Assembly: GCA_003285105.1 (NCBI GenBank)
Contig: CP030158.1
Location: forward strand, 1,712,501-1,776,500
Reading direction: 5' to 3'
Origin: Roseithermus sacchariphilus
GTDB lineage: Bacteria > Bacteroidota > Rhodothermia > Rhodothermales > MEBIC09517
DNA: 64,000 bases
Below are positions 30,899-40,545 of the stretch, piece after piece. Below the pieces are notes generated by a model, which was given only the letters and a program-made list of their open reading frames with translations, was not told where the DNA came from and did not search any database. The position numbers and the translations under genes were made by a program. How positions within the stretch are numbered: position 1 is the first letter of the stretch; each line of letters opens with the position of its first letter.

Positions 30899-31803
30899 GG
30901 CGTTTCCCGTCCCGCCCCCGTCGCTGGTCCCTGCCGGCGCGGCCCCTGCTGGCCGCGCTGCTGCTGATCGGGTGTGCGAGCGACCCCGCCCCGCCGGCCG
31001 ATCCCGCCTCGCCGGCTGCCCCGTCCGACCCGGCCGCCGCGTCGGCCGCCGAGGCTTCGCCGGATCCGGCTCCCCCGGCCGCGGCCTCCGGCCCGGCTTC
31101 CGCCGCCGATCCGGCCGCCGCCGCGGCGCCGGCCGAGCCCGTGTTGCCGGCGACGAACCTCTACGAGATCCGCACGCCCAGAGGGCGCATCGTCGTACGC
31201 CTGTTCGACGAGACGCCGCAGCACCGGGACAACTTCAAGCGGCTCGTCGCCGAGGCCTTCTACGACAGCACCCGCTTCCACCGCGTCATCGCCGGCTTCA
31301 TGATCCAGGGGGGCGATCCCAACTCGAAGGACGACAACCCCTTCAACGACGGGCAAGGGGGGCCGGGGTACACGCTCCCGGCCGAGATCCGGCCCGGCTT
31401 CTTCCATAAGCGCGGCGCGCTGGCCGCCGCCCGGCAGGGCGACCAGGTCAACCCCGAGCGCCGCTCCAGCGGCAGCCAGTTCTACCTCGTGCACGGCGGA
31501 CGGCCCATCCCCCCGGAGATGCTCGCCGAGGCGGAAAGCCAGCTCCGCCAGCAGATCCCCGACCCGGACTTCCGCTTCTCCGACGAGGCCCGTACGGCCT
31601 ACACCACCGACGGCGGCGCGCCGTGGCTCGACGGCATGTACACCGTCTTCGGGGAGGTGGTCGAAGGGTTCGATGTGCTCGATGCCATCGCCATGGTGCC
31701 CACGCCCAACCGGATGCGCCAGCAGGCCCACCCGGCCGTCGCCGACCGCCCCGTCGAGGACATCTGGATGATCATCCGCCCCCTGCCGCAGGAGGACCGC
31801 TGA
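30895..31803 (+). CDS. Cyclophilin-type peptidyl-prolyl isomerase lipoprotein
   Basis: 302 residues. The lipoprotein signal ends in LLLIGC, followed by an Ala/Pro/Asp-rich linker (residues about 28-82) that tethers the domain to the membrane. The cyclophilin domain shows [62 protein letters not shown] and [18 protein letters not shown]. It assists folding of proline-containing proteins in the periplasm. Confidence 0.93.
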   Translation: MRRFPSRPRRWSLPARPLLAALLLIGCASDPAPPADPASPAAPSDPAAASAAEASPDPAPPAAASGPASAADPAAAAAPAEPVLPATNLYEIRTPRGRIVVRLFDETPQHRDNFKRLVAEAFYDSTRFHRVIAGFMIQGGDPNSKDDNPFNDGQGGPGYTLPAEIRPGFFHKRGALAAARQGDQVNPERRSSGSQFYLVHGGRPIPPEMLAEAESQLRQQIPDPDFRFSDEARTAYTTDGGAPWLDGMYTVFGEVVEGFDVLDAIAMVPTPNRMRQQAHPAVADRPVEDIWMIIRPLPQEDR

Positions 31804-31877
31804 GCGGACGCCGGACGCTGCCCCGCGCGCGATCCTCAGCCCTCGTACCTTCACACTCTCCACTCCCCACTCCACCC

Positions 31878-33488
31878 ATGGCGCGTGAACTGAGCGAACA
31901 GGAGCGGCGCCGCCGCGAAGAGCGGCGGGAGCTCGAAGCCGCCGGCATCAACCCCTATCCGTACGCGTGGGACGTCACCGCGCACGCCGCCGAGATCCTG
32001 GAGGCCTACGACGACGACCGGCACGGAGCGCCGGGGAACGAGGACGGCAAGGCCGTCTACCGCGTCTCCATCGCCGGGCGCATCATGTCCAAGCGGGTCA
32101 TGGGCAAGGCCGCCTTCTTTCACCTGCAGGACAGCAGCGGCCAGATCCAGGTCTACCTCCGCCGGGACGACCTGCCCGAGGGGTTCTACAACACCGTCTT
32201 CAAGAAGCTGCTCGACATCGGCGACATCGTGGGCGTGGAGGGCTACGTCTTCCGCACCCGCATGGGCGAGGTGACCGTCCACGCCGAGCGGATCGAGCTG
32301 CTGGCCAAGGCGCTGCGCCCGCTGCCGGTGGTCAAGGAGGCCGACGGCAAGGTCTACAACGAGGTCACGGACAAGGAATTCCGCTACCGCCAGCGCTACG
32401 TCGATCTCATCATCAACCCCGAGGTGCGCGAGGTCTTCCGCAAGCGCGCCCGGCTGATCGCCACGATGCGGCGGTTCCTGGACGAGCGCGGCTACATCGA
32501 GGTGGAAACCCCCGTCCTGCAACCGCTCTACGGCGGCGCGGCGGCACGGCCGTTCACGACGCACCACAATGCGCTGGACATGCCGCTCTACCTGCGCATC
32601 GCCGACGAACTCTACCTCAAGCGCCTCATCGTCGGCGGCTTCGACGGGGTGTACGAGATCGCCAAGGACTTTCGCAACGAGGGCCTCAGCCGCTTCCACA
32701 ACCCGGAGTTCACGATGATGGAGCTCTACGTGGCCTACAAGGACTACGTGTGGATGATGGACCTCGTGGAGGAGATGATCGAGACGATCGCCGTGGCGCT
32801 GCACGGCTCGCCGGAGGTGCCGGTGGGCGAGCACACGATCTCGTTCGCGCGGCCGTGGAAGCGGATCCCGCTGTTCGACGCCATCGAGGAGCGGACCGGG
32901 CGGCAGCTCTACGGCAAGCGCCGCGACGAGCTGGCCGCCATCGCCCGGGAGCTGGGGCTGGAGATCGACGATGCGATGGGGGCGGGCAAGATCATCGACG
33001 AGATCTTCGGCGAGTTCGTCGAGCCGCACCTGATCCAGCCGACGTTCATCACGGACTACCCGGTGGAGTTGAGCCCGCTGGCGAAGCGGCATCGCAGCAA
33101 GGAGGGCCTGGTCGAGCGCTTCGAGGTGATCTGCAACGGCAAGGAGATCTGCAATGCCTTCAGTGAGCTGAACGACCCGGACGACCAGCGCGCGCGCTTC
33201 GAGGAACAGGTGCGCCTGGCGCTGGCAGGCGACGAGGAAGCCGCCCGCGAGATCGACGAGGATTACCTGCGTGCCCTCGAATACGGCATGCCGCCCACCG
33301 CGGGCCTCGGCGTGGGCATCGACCGGCTGACGATGATCATGACCAACCAGCCCTCCATCCGGGACGTCATCCTGTTTCCCCTCCTGCGCCCCGAACAGCC
33401 CGCCGAGCCATCCCCGGCCTCGCCCGCCGAAGCGCCCGCCGAAGCGCCCGCCGAAGCGCCGGCCGCGTCGCCTCCGGGCGAGGGCTGA
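31878..33488 (+). CDS. lysS: Lysyl-tRNA synthetase, class II
   Basis: 536 residues. An OB-fold anticodon domain ([34 protein letters not shown]) is followed by a class II core with motif 2 ([15 protein letters not shown]) and motif 3 ([13 protein letters not shown]). It charges tRNA-Lys. The last 30 residues are an unusual Pro/Ala/Glu-rich tail encoded by three 12-bp repeats (AEAP units), not part of the catalytic fold. Confidence 0.97.
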   Translation: MARELSEQERRRREERRELEAAGINPYPYAWDVTAHAAEILEAYDDDRHGAPGNEDGKAVYRVSIAGRIMSKRVMGKAAFFHLQDSSGQIQVYLRRDDLPEGFYNTVFKKLLDIGDIVGVEGYVFRTRMGEVTVHAERIELLAKALRPLPVVKEADGKVYNEVTDKEFRYRQRYVDLIINPEVREVFRKRARLIATMRRFLDERGYIEVETPVLQPLYGGAAARPFTTHHNALDMPLYLRIADELYLKRLIVGGFDGVYEIAKDFRNEGLSRFHNPEFTMMELYVAYKDYVWMMDLVEEMIETIAVALHGSPEVPVGEHTISFARPWKRIPLFDAIEERTGRQLYGKRRDELAAIARELGLEIDDAMGAGKIIDEIFGEFVEPHLIQPTFITDYPVELSPLAKRHRSKEGLVERFEVICNGKEICNAFSELNDPDDQRARFEEQVRLALAGDEEAAREIDEDYLRALEYGMPPTAGLGVGIDRLTMIMTNQPSIRDVILFPLLRPEQPAEPSPASPAEAPAEAPAEAPAASPPGEG

Positions 33489-33536
33489 GCCGCTGCGGCC
33501 GGCGCGGCGGTCGTCCTTCCCAGCCCTGGCTCCGTC

Positions 33537-34166
33537 ATGCTCGTTCGCGACATCATGCACCGCGAGGTGCGCACGGTCGATGCCGGCACCACGCTGGCCG
33601 ACGCCTACCGCCTCCAGCAGGAATACCACCTGCGGCACCTGCCCGTCCTGCGTGAGGGGAGCCTCGTCGGGGTCGTCACCGACCGCGACCTGCGCCTGGC
33701 CACGAGCGTGCTGCACCCGACGCCCTTCCCGGACGACGCGCGCGTGGAGCAGGTCATGGCGACGCCGCCCATCACCGCTACCCCTCTGGACCCGGTCGAG
33801 GAGGCGGCGCGCCTGATGCGGGCGCACAAGATCGGGTGCCTGCCCGTGCTCGACGGCCCGGACCTCGTCGGCATCGTCACCGGAACGGACCTGCTCGATG
33901 CGCTGATCCGGCTGAGCGGGGCGGGCCGGCCCAGCGGCCGCCTGGCCGTCCGCCTGGAGGATGCCCCGGGCCGCCTGGCCGCGCTGATGACGGCCGTCGC
34001 CGACCGCCGCGTGCACGCCCACTCGGTGCTGTCCTACCCGGCCGACGACGGGCGGATCGTCGTGATCCTGCGGGTGAACACGCTGAACACGCACGCGCTG
34101 GCGGCGCAGCTCCGGGCCGAGGGGTTCGCTGTCACCTGGCCGCCGGAGACGCCATGGTCCCCGTGA
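33537..34166 (+). CDS. CBS-pair and ACT domain protein, AcuB-like
   Basis: 209 residues. Two CBS domains (VRDIMHREVRTVDAGTTLADAYRL ... VGVVTDRDLR; VEQVMATPPITATPLDPVEEAARLM ... VGIVTGTDLLDAL) are followed by an ACT domain (AVRLEDAPGRLAALMTAVADR), the architecture of AcuB. CBS pairs usually bind adenine nucleotides. Its 3' end overlaps the AcuC-like deacetylase gene by 13 bp, which supports a shared role. Confidence 0.83.
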   Translation: MLVRDIMHREVRTVDAGTTLADAYRLQQEYHLRHLPVLREGSLVGVVTDRDLRLATSVLHPTPFPDDARVEQVMATPPITATPLDPVEEAARLMRAHKIGCLPVLDGPDLVGIVTGTDLLDALIRLSGAGRPSGRLAVRLEDAPGRLAALMTAVADRRVHAHSVLSYPADDGRIVVILRVNTLNTHALAAQLRAEGFAVTWPPETPWSP

Positions 34167-35293
34167 TCCACCACCCGGACTACCGCGCCTACTGCTTCGG
34201 CCCCGATCACCCCTTCAGCCCGCTGCGCCAGCAGCTGCTGTGGTCGCTGCTCGATGCCCTCGGCCAGGCGCCGGAGGCCATCGAGCCGGCCCCGGCCACC
34301 CGGGCCGACCTCGAAACCGTCCACCACCCCGACCTGATCGACCGGGTGGAGGCGGCTTCCTCCGGGACGCCGCCGCCGGACGCCGAGCGGTTCGGCCTGG
34401 GTACGCCGGACGTGCCGGTCTTTGCCGGCATGGACGCCGCCGCCCGGCTGCTCGTCGGCGGCACGGTCCACGCGGTGCAGCACGTGCTCGACGGCCACGC
34501 CCGGCAGGTCCTCCAGCTCGGCGGGGGGCTGCACCACGCGCGGCACCGGCTCGCCGCCGGCTTCTGCGTCTACAACGACCTCTCCGTCGCCATCCGCCGC
34601 GCCACGTCCGCCGGCCGGCGCGTGGCCTACATCGACATCGACGTGCACCACGGCGACGGCGTCCAGTGGATCCACTACGAGGAGGACACCGTGCTGACCA
34701 TCAGCCTGCACGAGGCGGGGCAGTACCTCTTCCCCGGCACGGGCCACGTCCATGAGCTGGGCCGCGACTTCGGGACCGGCTTCAGCTTCAACGTCCCCCT
34801 GCAGCCGGGCACGCAGGACGACAGCTACCGCGAGGCCTTCGAGCGCGTCGTGCCGCAGGCGCTCGACTGGTTCCGGCCGGACCTGCTCGTCGTGCAATGC
34901 GGGGCGGATGCGCACTGGCAGGACCCGCTGGCGGATCTGCTGCTGACCACGCACACCTACGCGTGGCTCTTCCGGGCGCTGCGGGCCCTGGCCGACGAGT
35001 ACGCCGGCGGCCGGGCCGTCTTCACCCTCGGCGGCGGCTACGACCCCGACGCCACCGTGCGCGTCTGGGCGCTGCTCTACCTGATCCTCCAGGACCTCGA
35101 GCTGCCCGAGGCCCTGCCGGCCGCCTGGCTCGCCGAATGGCAGAGCCATCCCGCCCTCCAGGGCGTCACCCTCCGGGAGCGCCTGCACGACGCGCCCCGG
35201 CGCTTCGCCGTGCACGACGCCGAGGCCATCGCCCGCCAGAACCGGGAGGTGTGCCGGCGGCTGATGGAGATGGCCGTGCGGTACTGGTATTGA
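34154..35293 (+). CDS. acuC: Histone deacetylase superfamily protein, AcuC-like
   Basis: 379 residues. GGGLHHARHRLAAGFCVYNDLSVAI, YIDIDVHHGDGVQWIHYEEDTVLTISLHEAGQYLFPGTG and LGGGYDP match zinc-dependent class I-type deacetylases of the AcuC group, which remove acetyl groups from lysine, classically on acetyl-CoA synthetase. The metal ligands Asp and His in DIDVHHGDG are present. The AcuB-like gene directly upstream fits, but AcuA and an acetyl-CoA synthetase are not in the window. Confidence 0.87.
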   Translation: MVPVIHHPDYRAYCFGPDHPFSPLRQQLLWSLLDALGQAPEAIEPAPATRADLETVHHPDLIDRVEAASSGTPPPDAERFGLGTPDVPVFAGMDAAARLLVGGTVHAVQHVLDGHARQVLQLGGGLHHARHRLAAGFCVYNDLSVAIRRATSAGRRVAYIDIDVHHGDGVQWIHYEEDTVLTISLHEAGQYLFPGTGHVHELGRDFGTGFSFNVPLQPGTQDDSYREAFERVVPQALDWFRPDLLVVQCGADAHWQDPLADLLLTTHTYAWLFRALRALADEYAGGRAVFTLGGGYDPDATVRVWALLYLILQDLELPEALPAAWLAEWQSHPALQGVTLRERLHDAPRRFAVHDAEAIARQNREVCRRLMEMAVRYWY

Positions 35294-35375
35294 GCCTCCC
35301 CCGTCGGAAGACGGGAGACTTCGCGCCATAGACGCTCCCTGAGGGGTGCTGAGCGCGGCTCGATCGCCCACCCCG

Positions 35376-35404
35376 GTCATTCCCGCGAACGCGGGAATCC
35401 AGGA
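35376..35404. repeat. GTCATTCCCGCG-type palindromic repeat
   Basis: ATTCCCGCG-AA-CGCGGGAAT preceded by GTC and followed by CCAGGA. The same short dyad (GTCATTCCCGCG...CGGGAATCCA) is a widespread extragenic repeat in unrelated bacteria. A weak hairpin, CTCCCCCGTC with GACGGGAG at 35296-35313, lies upstream after the acuC stop. Confidence 0.55.
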
Positions 35405-35442
35405 AAACGCCGCGCCGGGCGGCCTCGCGGGCGGCCCGGCTT

Positions 35443-36105
35443 TCAGCGGGCGGCCTGCTCCGCCAGCCAGGCCCGCAGCGCCTCGTACGAGTCCACCACC
35501 ACGGTGGCGCCGGCCTCCCGGAGGGGCGCGGCGGCGAAGGAGGTGGTGAGGCCGGCCACGTCGCAGCCCGCCGCGCGGGCGGAGAGGACGCCGTTGACGG
35601 CATCCTCGATGACGAGGCAGCGTGCCGGCGGCAGCCCGAGGCGCTCGGCCGTGACGAGGTACGGGTCCGGCTCCGGCTTGGGCCGCGACACGTCGGCGGC
35701 GGTGACGACGACCTCGAAGCAGGCGTGCAGGCTGAACCGCGCGAAGGCCAGCTCCTGGTTGCGCCGCGTGGCGGAGGTCGTGAGCGCCGTCCGGTACTGC
35801 CGGCGGACTTCCTGCAGGAAGCCCAGCGCCCCCGGCACCATGCGCAGCGAGGGCAGCAGCGCCTCATAGGCGGCGTGCTTGTCCGCGATGAGCGTCGCCA
35901 GGTCCAGCCCGTTGCGGCCGTAGCGTGCCATGACCAGCTCGAAGACGTGCTGGTCCGTCTTGCCTTTGACCTCGTCGTAGAAGTCTTCCGGCACGTCGAG
36001 GCCGTATCGTTCGAAGACGACGCGCTTGGCCTGTTCGTGCAGCGGCTCCGAGTCGATGAGCACGCCGTCCATGTCGAAGAGAAGCGCCAGGTACGGAGCC
36101 GGCAT
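35443..36105 (-). CDS. HAD-superfamily phosphatase (beta-phosphoglucomutase-like)
   Basis: 220 residues. Motif I LLFDMDGVLIDSEP, cap domain, motif II TTSATR, and motif III/IV KPEPDPYLVTAERLGLPPARCLVIEDAVNGVLSA are intact. Phosphatase or phosphomutase on a small phosphate ester; the substrate is not predictable. Last gene of the thyA-folA minus-strand run, 90 bp after folA. Confidence 0.92.
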   Translation of the reverse strand: MPAPYLALLFDMDGVLIDSEPLHEQAKRVVFERYGLDVPEDFYDEVKGKTDQHVFELVMARYGRNGLDLATLIADKHAAYEALLPSLRMVPGALGFLQEVRRQYRTALTTSATRRNQELAFARFSLHACFEVVVTAADVSRPKPEPDPYLVTAERLGLPPARCLVIEDAVNGVLSARAAGCDVAGLTTSFAAAPLREAGATVVVDSYEALRAWLAEQAAR

Positions 36106-36195
36106 GGTATGCGGGGTCGGGTGGAACGGTAGGGGAAGATACGGGCGGGTCCGGCGAGGGGCGACGCCGCGCGCACGTCGCCCGTGGCGGGGCTC

Positions 36196-36714
36196 TCACG
36201 CCCGCCGGTCGTAGGTGACGAAGCGGAAGCCGTCGTGCGGCTCCTCGGCCGTCTGCACGAACGTGGACCCGATGAGGTGTTCGTACGGTGGGAAGTACGT
36301 GTCGCCCTCGAAGTCGCCCTCGACCAGCGTCAGCTCCAGGCGGTCCGCCCGGGGCAGGAAGTGCCGGTAGACGCCCTCACCCCCGCCGATGTAGATCATC
36401 GGTTCGTCGTGCAGGGCCGCCAGCGCCTCCTCGGCCGAGCGGAAGACCGCCACGTCCGGGTACGCCGGGAACGTGGCCGAGCGCGAGAGCACCACGTTCT
36501 GGCGGTGCGGCAGCGGCCCTCCGAACTGCGCCAGCAGCGACTCGAACGTACGCCGCCCCATCACGAGCGGATGCCCGGTGGTGAGGCGCTTGAACCGCTT
36601 CAGGTCCTCCGGCAGATGCCACGGCAGATCCATCCCCCGCCCGATGACACGGTTCTTCTCGGCGACGGCGGCGATGAGGACGATGCGGGGACGCGAGGAC
36701 GACGGAGATTGCAT
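36196..36714 (-). CDS. folA: Dihydrofolate reductase
   Basis: 172 residues. IAAVAEKNRVIGRGMDLPWHLPEDLKRFKRLTTGHPLVMGRRTFES carries the catalytic acidic residue region and NADPH-binding motif; IYIGGGEGVYRHFLPRADRLELT is the second signature. It reduces dihydrofolate formed by thymidylate synthase, whose gene lies 58 bp upstream. Confidence 0.96.
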   Translation of the reverse strand: MQSPSSSRPRIVLIAAVAEKNRVIGRGMDLPWHLPEDLKRFKRLTTGHPLVMGRRTFESLLAQFGGPLPHRQNVVLSRSATFPAYPDVAVFRSAEEALAALHDEPMIYIGGGEGVYRHFLPRADRLELTLVEGDFEGDTYFPPYEHLIGSTFVQTAEEPHDGFRFVTYDRRA

Positions 36715-36772
36715 GCAGGGCAGGGGAAGAGGGGGGATGGAGAGACGGAGGACGCAGGAGCGGGCGGTGGGA

Positions 36773-37666
36773 TCACACCGCCACCGGCGCGGCGATGCGG
36801 GGGTGGTGCCGGTAGCCGACGATCTCGAAGTCGTCGAACGTGTAGTCGAAGATCGACGGGGGGCGGCGGCGCAGGTGGAGGCGAGGCAGCGGGTAGGGCT
36901 CGCGGGTGAGCTGCTCGCGGACCTGCTCCAGGTGGTTCAGGTAGATGTGGCAATCGCCGCCGACCCATACGAAGTCGCCCACGCGCAGGTCGGTTTGCTG
37001 GGCGAGCATGTGGGTGAGCAGGCTGTAGCTGGCGATGTTGAAGGGCAGCCCGAGGAAGCTGTCCACCGAGCGCTGGACCATCTGTAGCGAGAGGCGCCCC
37101 TCGGCCACGTAGCACTGGAACATCATGTGGCAGGGCGGCAGCGCCATCAGCGGCACGGCCGGGGGGTTCCAGGCGCTCACGATCATGCGCCGGGAGTCCG
37201 GCCGGGTGCGGAGCGTCTCGACGAGCTCGGCGATCTGGTCGACGCCGCCGAAGTCGCGCCATTGCTTGCCGTAGACCGGCCCCAGGTCGCCCCACTCCGC
37301 CGCGAAGTCGTCGTCCTCGCGGATCCGCTGCTCGAAGGCCCGCTGGTGCTCGCGGATCGCCTCGGGGGCGAGGCGGTCCCAGTCGTAGCCCTGCGCGGTC
37401 AGGTAGCGGCGCAGCGGCCAGTCCGTCCAGATGGTGACGCCGTGGTCGACCAGGTACTTGATGTTCGTATCTCCGCGCAGAAACCACAGCAGCTCGTGCA
37501 GGATCGAGCGCAGGTGCAGCTTCTTGGTGGTCACCAGCGGGAAGCCCTCCTCCAGGTCGAACCGCATCTGGTAGCCGAAGACGCTGATCGTACCGGTGCC
37601 GGTGCGGTCCGTCTTGCGTACGCCGTGGTCCAGGATGTGCTGCAGGTAGTCGTGGTAGATGCGCAT
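36773..37666 (-). CDS. thyA: Thymidylate synthase ThyA
   Basis: 297 residues from ATG 37666. [47 protein letters not shown] with the nucleophilic Cys, and [12 protein letters not shown] are all present. It makes dTMP from dUMP with methylenetetrahydrofolate. With folA it closes the thymidylate cycle in one operon. Confidence 0.97.
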   Translation of the reverse strand: MRIYHDYLQHILDHGVRKTDRTGTGTISVFGYQMRFDLEEGFPLVTTKKLHLRSILHELLWFLRGDTNIKYLVDHGVTIWTDWPLRRYLTAQGYDWDRLAPEAIREHQRAFEQRIREDDDFAAEWGDLGPVYGKQWRDFGGVDQIAELVETLRTRPDSRRMIVSAWNPPAVPLMALPPCHMMFQCYVAEGRLSLQMVQRSVDSFLGLPFNIASYSLLTHMLAQQTDLRVGDFVWVGGDCHIYLNHLEQVREQLTREPYPLPRLHLRRRPPSIFDYTFDDFEIVGYRHHPRIAAPVAV

Positions 37667-37817
37667 GGCGTCGAGGCAGGAAGGAAACGGGTGGAGGGAA
37701 GGACGGCGGCGGGGCGGAACGCCGGGGGTGGGGCCATCGTTGGCGTACACGCCTCGCACAGACGCTCTCCGCGAGGCGTAATCTACGAACGGACCGGCAC
37801 TTCATCCGACCCCATCC

Positions 37818-38078
37818 ATGGATCCGAACCTGCACCAGCGGCAAGGCATCAATCACCTCAACCGGGTGCTCAACTATGCCCCGTTCGTGGCGGAGAACGG
37901 CACCGCCCAGGTCCACCTGACCCCGGAGGACTGGTGGGTCGTGGCGGATACGCTCTTCAAGATGAACACCCCGAAGGAGATGCTGCCCGAGGCCATCGAG
38001 GCGTATAGCCTGACCAACGAGAACCAGACCATCCGCCTCGAGACGGCCGAGTACGTCATCGACGTGGAGATGCTGTGA
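37818..38078 (+). CDS. Small conserved-looking protein of unknown function
   Basis: 86 residues, acidic, no membrane segment (INHLNRVLNYAPFVAENGTAQVHLTPEDWWVVADTLFKMNTPKEMLPEAIEAYSL). No family recognised. It is divergent from thyA and 28 bp upstream of queG, so it probably shares queG's promoter. Confidence 0.6.
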   Translation: MDPNLHQRQGINHLNRVLNYAPFVAENGTAQVHLTPEDWWVVADTLFKMNTPKEMLPEAIEAYSLTNENQTIRLETAEYVIDVEML

Positions 38079-38106
38079 CCGATGCGCCTGCCGGCGCCTG
38101 CTGCCC

Positions 38107-39075
38107 ATGCCCGGCTTCGATGCGTCCGCCCGCGATGCGCTCACCCGCGCCCTGAAGGCCGAGGCCGCCCGCCTCGGCTTCGACGCCTGTGGTATCTCGA
38201 AGGCCGAGCGGCTGGACGACGAGGCCCGGCGGCTGGAGGCGTGGCTCCAGCGCGGCTATCAGGCCTCGATGGCCTGGATGGAGCGCCACTTCGACAAGCG
38301 CGTGGACCCGACCCGCCTCGTTGAGGGCGCGCAGTCGGTCGTCTCGGTGCTGTGCAACTACTACCAGCCCGTCGAGCCCGCCGAACAGGCCGGCCGGATC
38401 AGCCGGTACGCCTGGGGCGACGACTACCACGAGGTGCTCAAGGAGAAGCTCTTTGCCCTCTACAACTGGCTCGACGAGCGCCTCGGCGGCATCCACGGGC
38501 GCGCCTTCGTGGATTCGGCTCCGGTGCTCGACAAGGCCTGGGCCCGGCGCGGCGGCCTCGGCTGGATCGGCAAGCACTCGAACCTCATCAACCGCCGCCT
38601 CGGCTCCTACTTCTTCATCGGCGAGCTGATCGTCGACGTCCCCCTCACGCCGGACGGGCCGATCCCGGACTATTGCGGCTCCTGCACCCGTTGCCTCGAC
38701 GCCTGCCCCACCGGCGCCATCACCGAGCCCTACGTGGTCGACGCCAACCGCTGCATCTCGTACTGGACCATCGAGTACCGCGGCGACACGATCCCCGACG
38801 ACCCGGGGCGTGACTTCGGGGCGTGGATCTTCGGGTGTGACGTCTGCCAGGACGTCTGCCCCTGGAACAAGTTCAAGCAGGCCACGCGCGAGCCCCGCTT
38901 TCTGCCGCGCCCGGGCGTGACGGACACCGACCTGCGCACCTGGGCCGAGCTGAACCTGGAGGAATGGCGCGCTCGCTTCCGCCGGACGCCCGTCAAGCGG
39001 GCCAAATACGAAGGGTTCCTGCGCAACGTCCGCCGGGCGCTGGACAACCTGGAACGGGAGCCCGACGCGTCCTGA
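38107..39075 (+). CDS. queG: Epoxyqueuosine reductase
   Basis: 322 residues. LGFDACGISKAERL at the N terminus, the cobalamin-binding core (RGGLGWIGKHSNLIN), and two 4Fe-4S motifs, CGSCTRCLDACPTGAI and GCDVCQDVCPWN, are those of QueG. It performs the last step of queuosine formation in tRNA, epoxyqueuosine to queuosine, using cobalamin. A short tandem repeat CCTGACGGCACAGG follows at 39071-39102. Confidence 0.95.
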   Translation: MPGFDASARDALTRALKAEAARLGFDACGISKAERLDDEARRLEAWLQRGYQASMAWMERHFDKRVDPTRLVEGAQSVVSVLCNYYQPVEPAEQAGRISRYAWGDDYHEVLKEKLFALYNWLDERLGGIHGRAFVDSAPVLDKAWARRGGLGWIGKHSNLINRRLGSYFFIGELIVDVPLTPDGPIPDYCGSCTRCLDACPTGAITEPYVVDANRCISYWTIEYRGDTIPDDPGRDFGAWIFGCDVCQDVCPWNKFKQATREPRFLPRPGVTDTDLRTWAELNLEEWRARFRRTPVKRAKYEGFLRNVRRALDNLEREPDAS

Positions 39076-39104
39076 CGGCACAGGGGAGCCTGACGGCACA
39101 GGAG

Positions 39105-40436
39105 TCAGCCCTGCTCCGGGGCGAGGACCTCCCGCCGCTCGCGGGGGACGACGAGCAGGAGCCAGAGCCCGCCGCAGGCCACCTGCACCAGGCCGAATGC
39201 CCAGAAGGCCTGGCGCAATGTCAGCACCGACGCTTCGAGCAGCAGGCCGGCCACGAGCGTCGAGAGCGTGTTGCACAGCATCACCAGCAGCCACTCCGTG
39301 GCGAAGACGCGGCCCCGGAACCGGTCCGGCGTGCGCTGCTGCAACAGCACCGCCGAGAGCACCCAGTTGGCCCCGCTGGAGGCGTGGGCGGCGACGATGA
39401 GGCCGATGAGGAGGAGCAGGCTGAGCGCGCCCTCGCGCCACGGGAACCACGGCACGGCGCCGACGGCCGCGTAGCAGATCCCGCTGAAGGCCACGCAGGC
39501 GCCCAGCACCAGCGGCCAGCGGCCCGCGTCCTGGAACAGGCGGCGCGCCACCACGGGGCCGATGCCGGTGCCGATGCCCCGCGCCATGAACAGCAGCCCG
39601 ATGCCGGCCGCCAGCGCCGACGGCGTCACCCGGTCGCCCAGCAGCGCCAGCATGAACACCATGCCGCCCCCGGCCACGGCCCACGTCGCCTTCGCCAGGG
39701 CGATCCGGCCCACGCGCGGCTCGCTGCGGAGGTACGCCCAGCCGTCCCAGATCTCCCGGAGTGCCGTGCGCACCACCGGGCCGCGTGGCGGGGCGTCGGT
39801 GTGCTGGGGGATCTCGGTGCGGTAGATGAACCAGGCCGAGACGAGGTACGTGGCGCTGTCGAGCAGGAAGACCGCCTGCGGCCCCAGCCACTCGGTGGCC
39901 AGCCCGCCCGCCGCCGCCCCCACGGCCAGCATCACCGACCAGGTGGCCGATGAGAGGGCGTTGGCCGTCAGCAGCTCGCGGGGGGTGGTGATGTTGGGCA
40001 GCGAGGCGCTCTTGGCCGGCTGGAAGAACGCCCCGATGACCACCTGCAACGTGATCAGGACGTAGAGCCAGGGCAGTTCGTCCGGGGTGTCGATCCCCAG
40101 GAAGCCGAGCACCACGACGGCCCGCAGCAGGTCCGTGGCGATCATCAGCCGGCGGCGGTTGAACCGGTCCGCGATCAGCCCGGCCAGCGGCGAGGCCACG
40201 GCCCAGGGCAGCATCTTGAAGATGAAGACCGCCGCCAGCGCGATCGGCGAGCCGCCGCTGCCCTCCTCCATCGTCAGCTGCGAGACGAGGGTGTAGAGCG
40301 CGATGGTGTTGAACCAGTCGCCCAGCAGCGAGACGAGGTTGCCGGTCCACAGCCGCCGGAAGTGGACGTTGTGGCGGATCAACTCCCGGTAGCCCGCCGG
40401 CGCGTCGACGTCGGGGGGCGGGGCGGGACGGCGCAT
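39105..40436 (-). CDS. Major facilitator superfamily transporter (MFS_3/EntS-like)
   Basis: 443 residues from ATG 40436, with about 12 membrane helices. FRRLWTGNLVSLLGDWFNTIALY and the motif-A region GLIADRFNRRRLMIATDLLRAVV identify an MFS exporter of the MFS_3 (enterobactin exporter-like) type. The substrate is unknown. It is the last gene of the long minus-strand series. Confidence 0.88.
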   Translation of the reverse strand: MRRPAPPPDVDAPAGYRELIRHNVHFRRLWTGNLVSLLGDWFNTIALYTLVSQLTMEEGSGGSPIALAAVFIFKMLPWAVASPLAGLIADRFNRRRLMIATDLLRAVVVLGFLGIDTPDELPWLYVLITLQVVIGAFFQPAKSASLPNITTPRELLTANALSSATWSVMLAVGAAAGGLATEWLGPQAVFLLDSATYLVSAWFIYRTEIPQHTDAPPRGPVVRTALREIWDGWAYLRSEPRVGRIALAKATWAVAGGGMVFMLALLGDRVTPSALAAGIGLLFMARGIGTGIGPVVARRLFQDAGRWPLVLGACVAFSGICYAAVGAVPWFPWREGALSLLLLIGLIVAAHASSGANWVLSAVLLQQRTPDRFRGRVFATEWLLVMLCNTLSTLVAGLLLEASVLTLRQAFWAFGLVQVACGGLWLLLVVPRERREVLAPEQG

Positions 40437-40545
40437 CGGCGGGCAGGATCGGACGGAGACAGGGACGACCGCCTCGTGCAACGACGGCGCGCGCGCTTTG
40501 TTTGGGCGCGCCCCGGCGGGGCCGCAGCGGGTAAGGGCGGGTCGT

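Noticed and set aside
31851-34094. 747-codon minus-strand open frame opposite lysS and the CBS-ACT gene
   Set aside because: Antisense shadow; no domain and His/Arg-rich.
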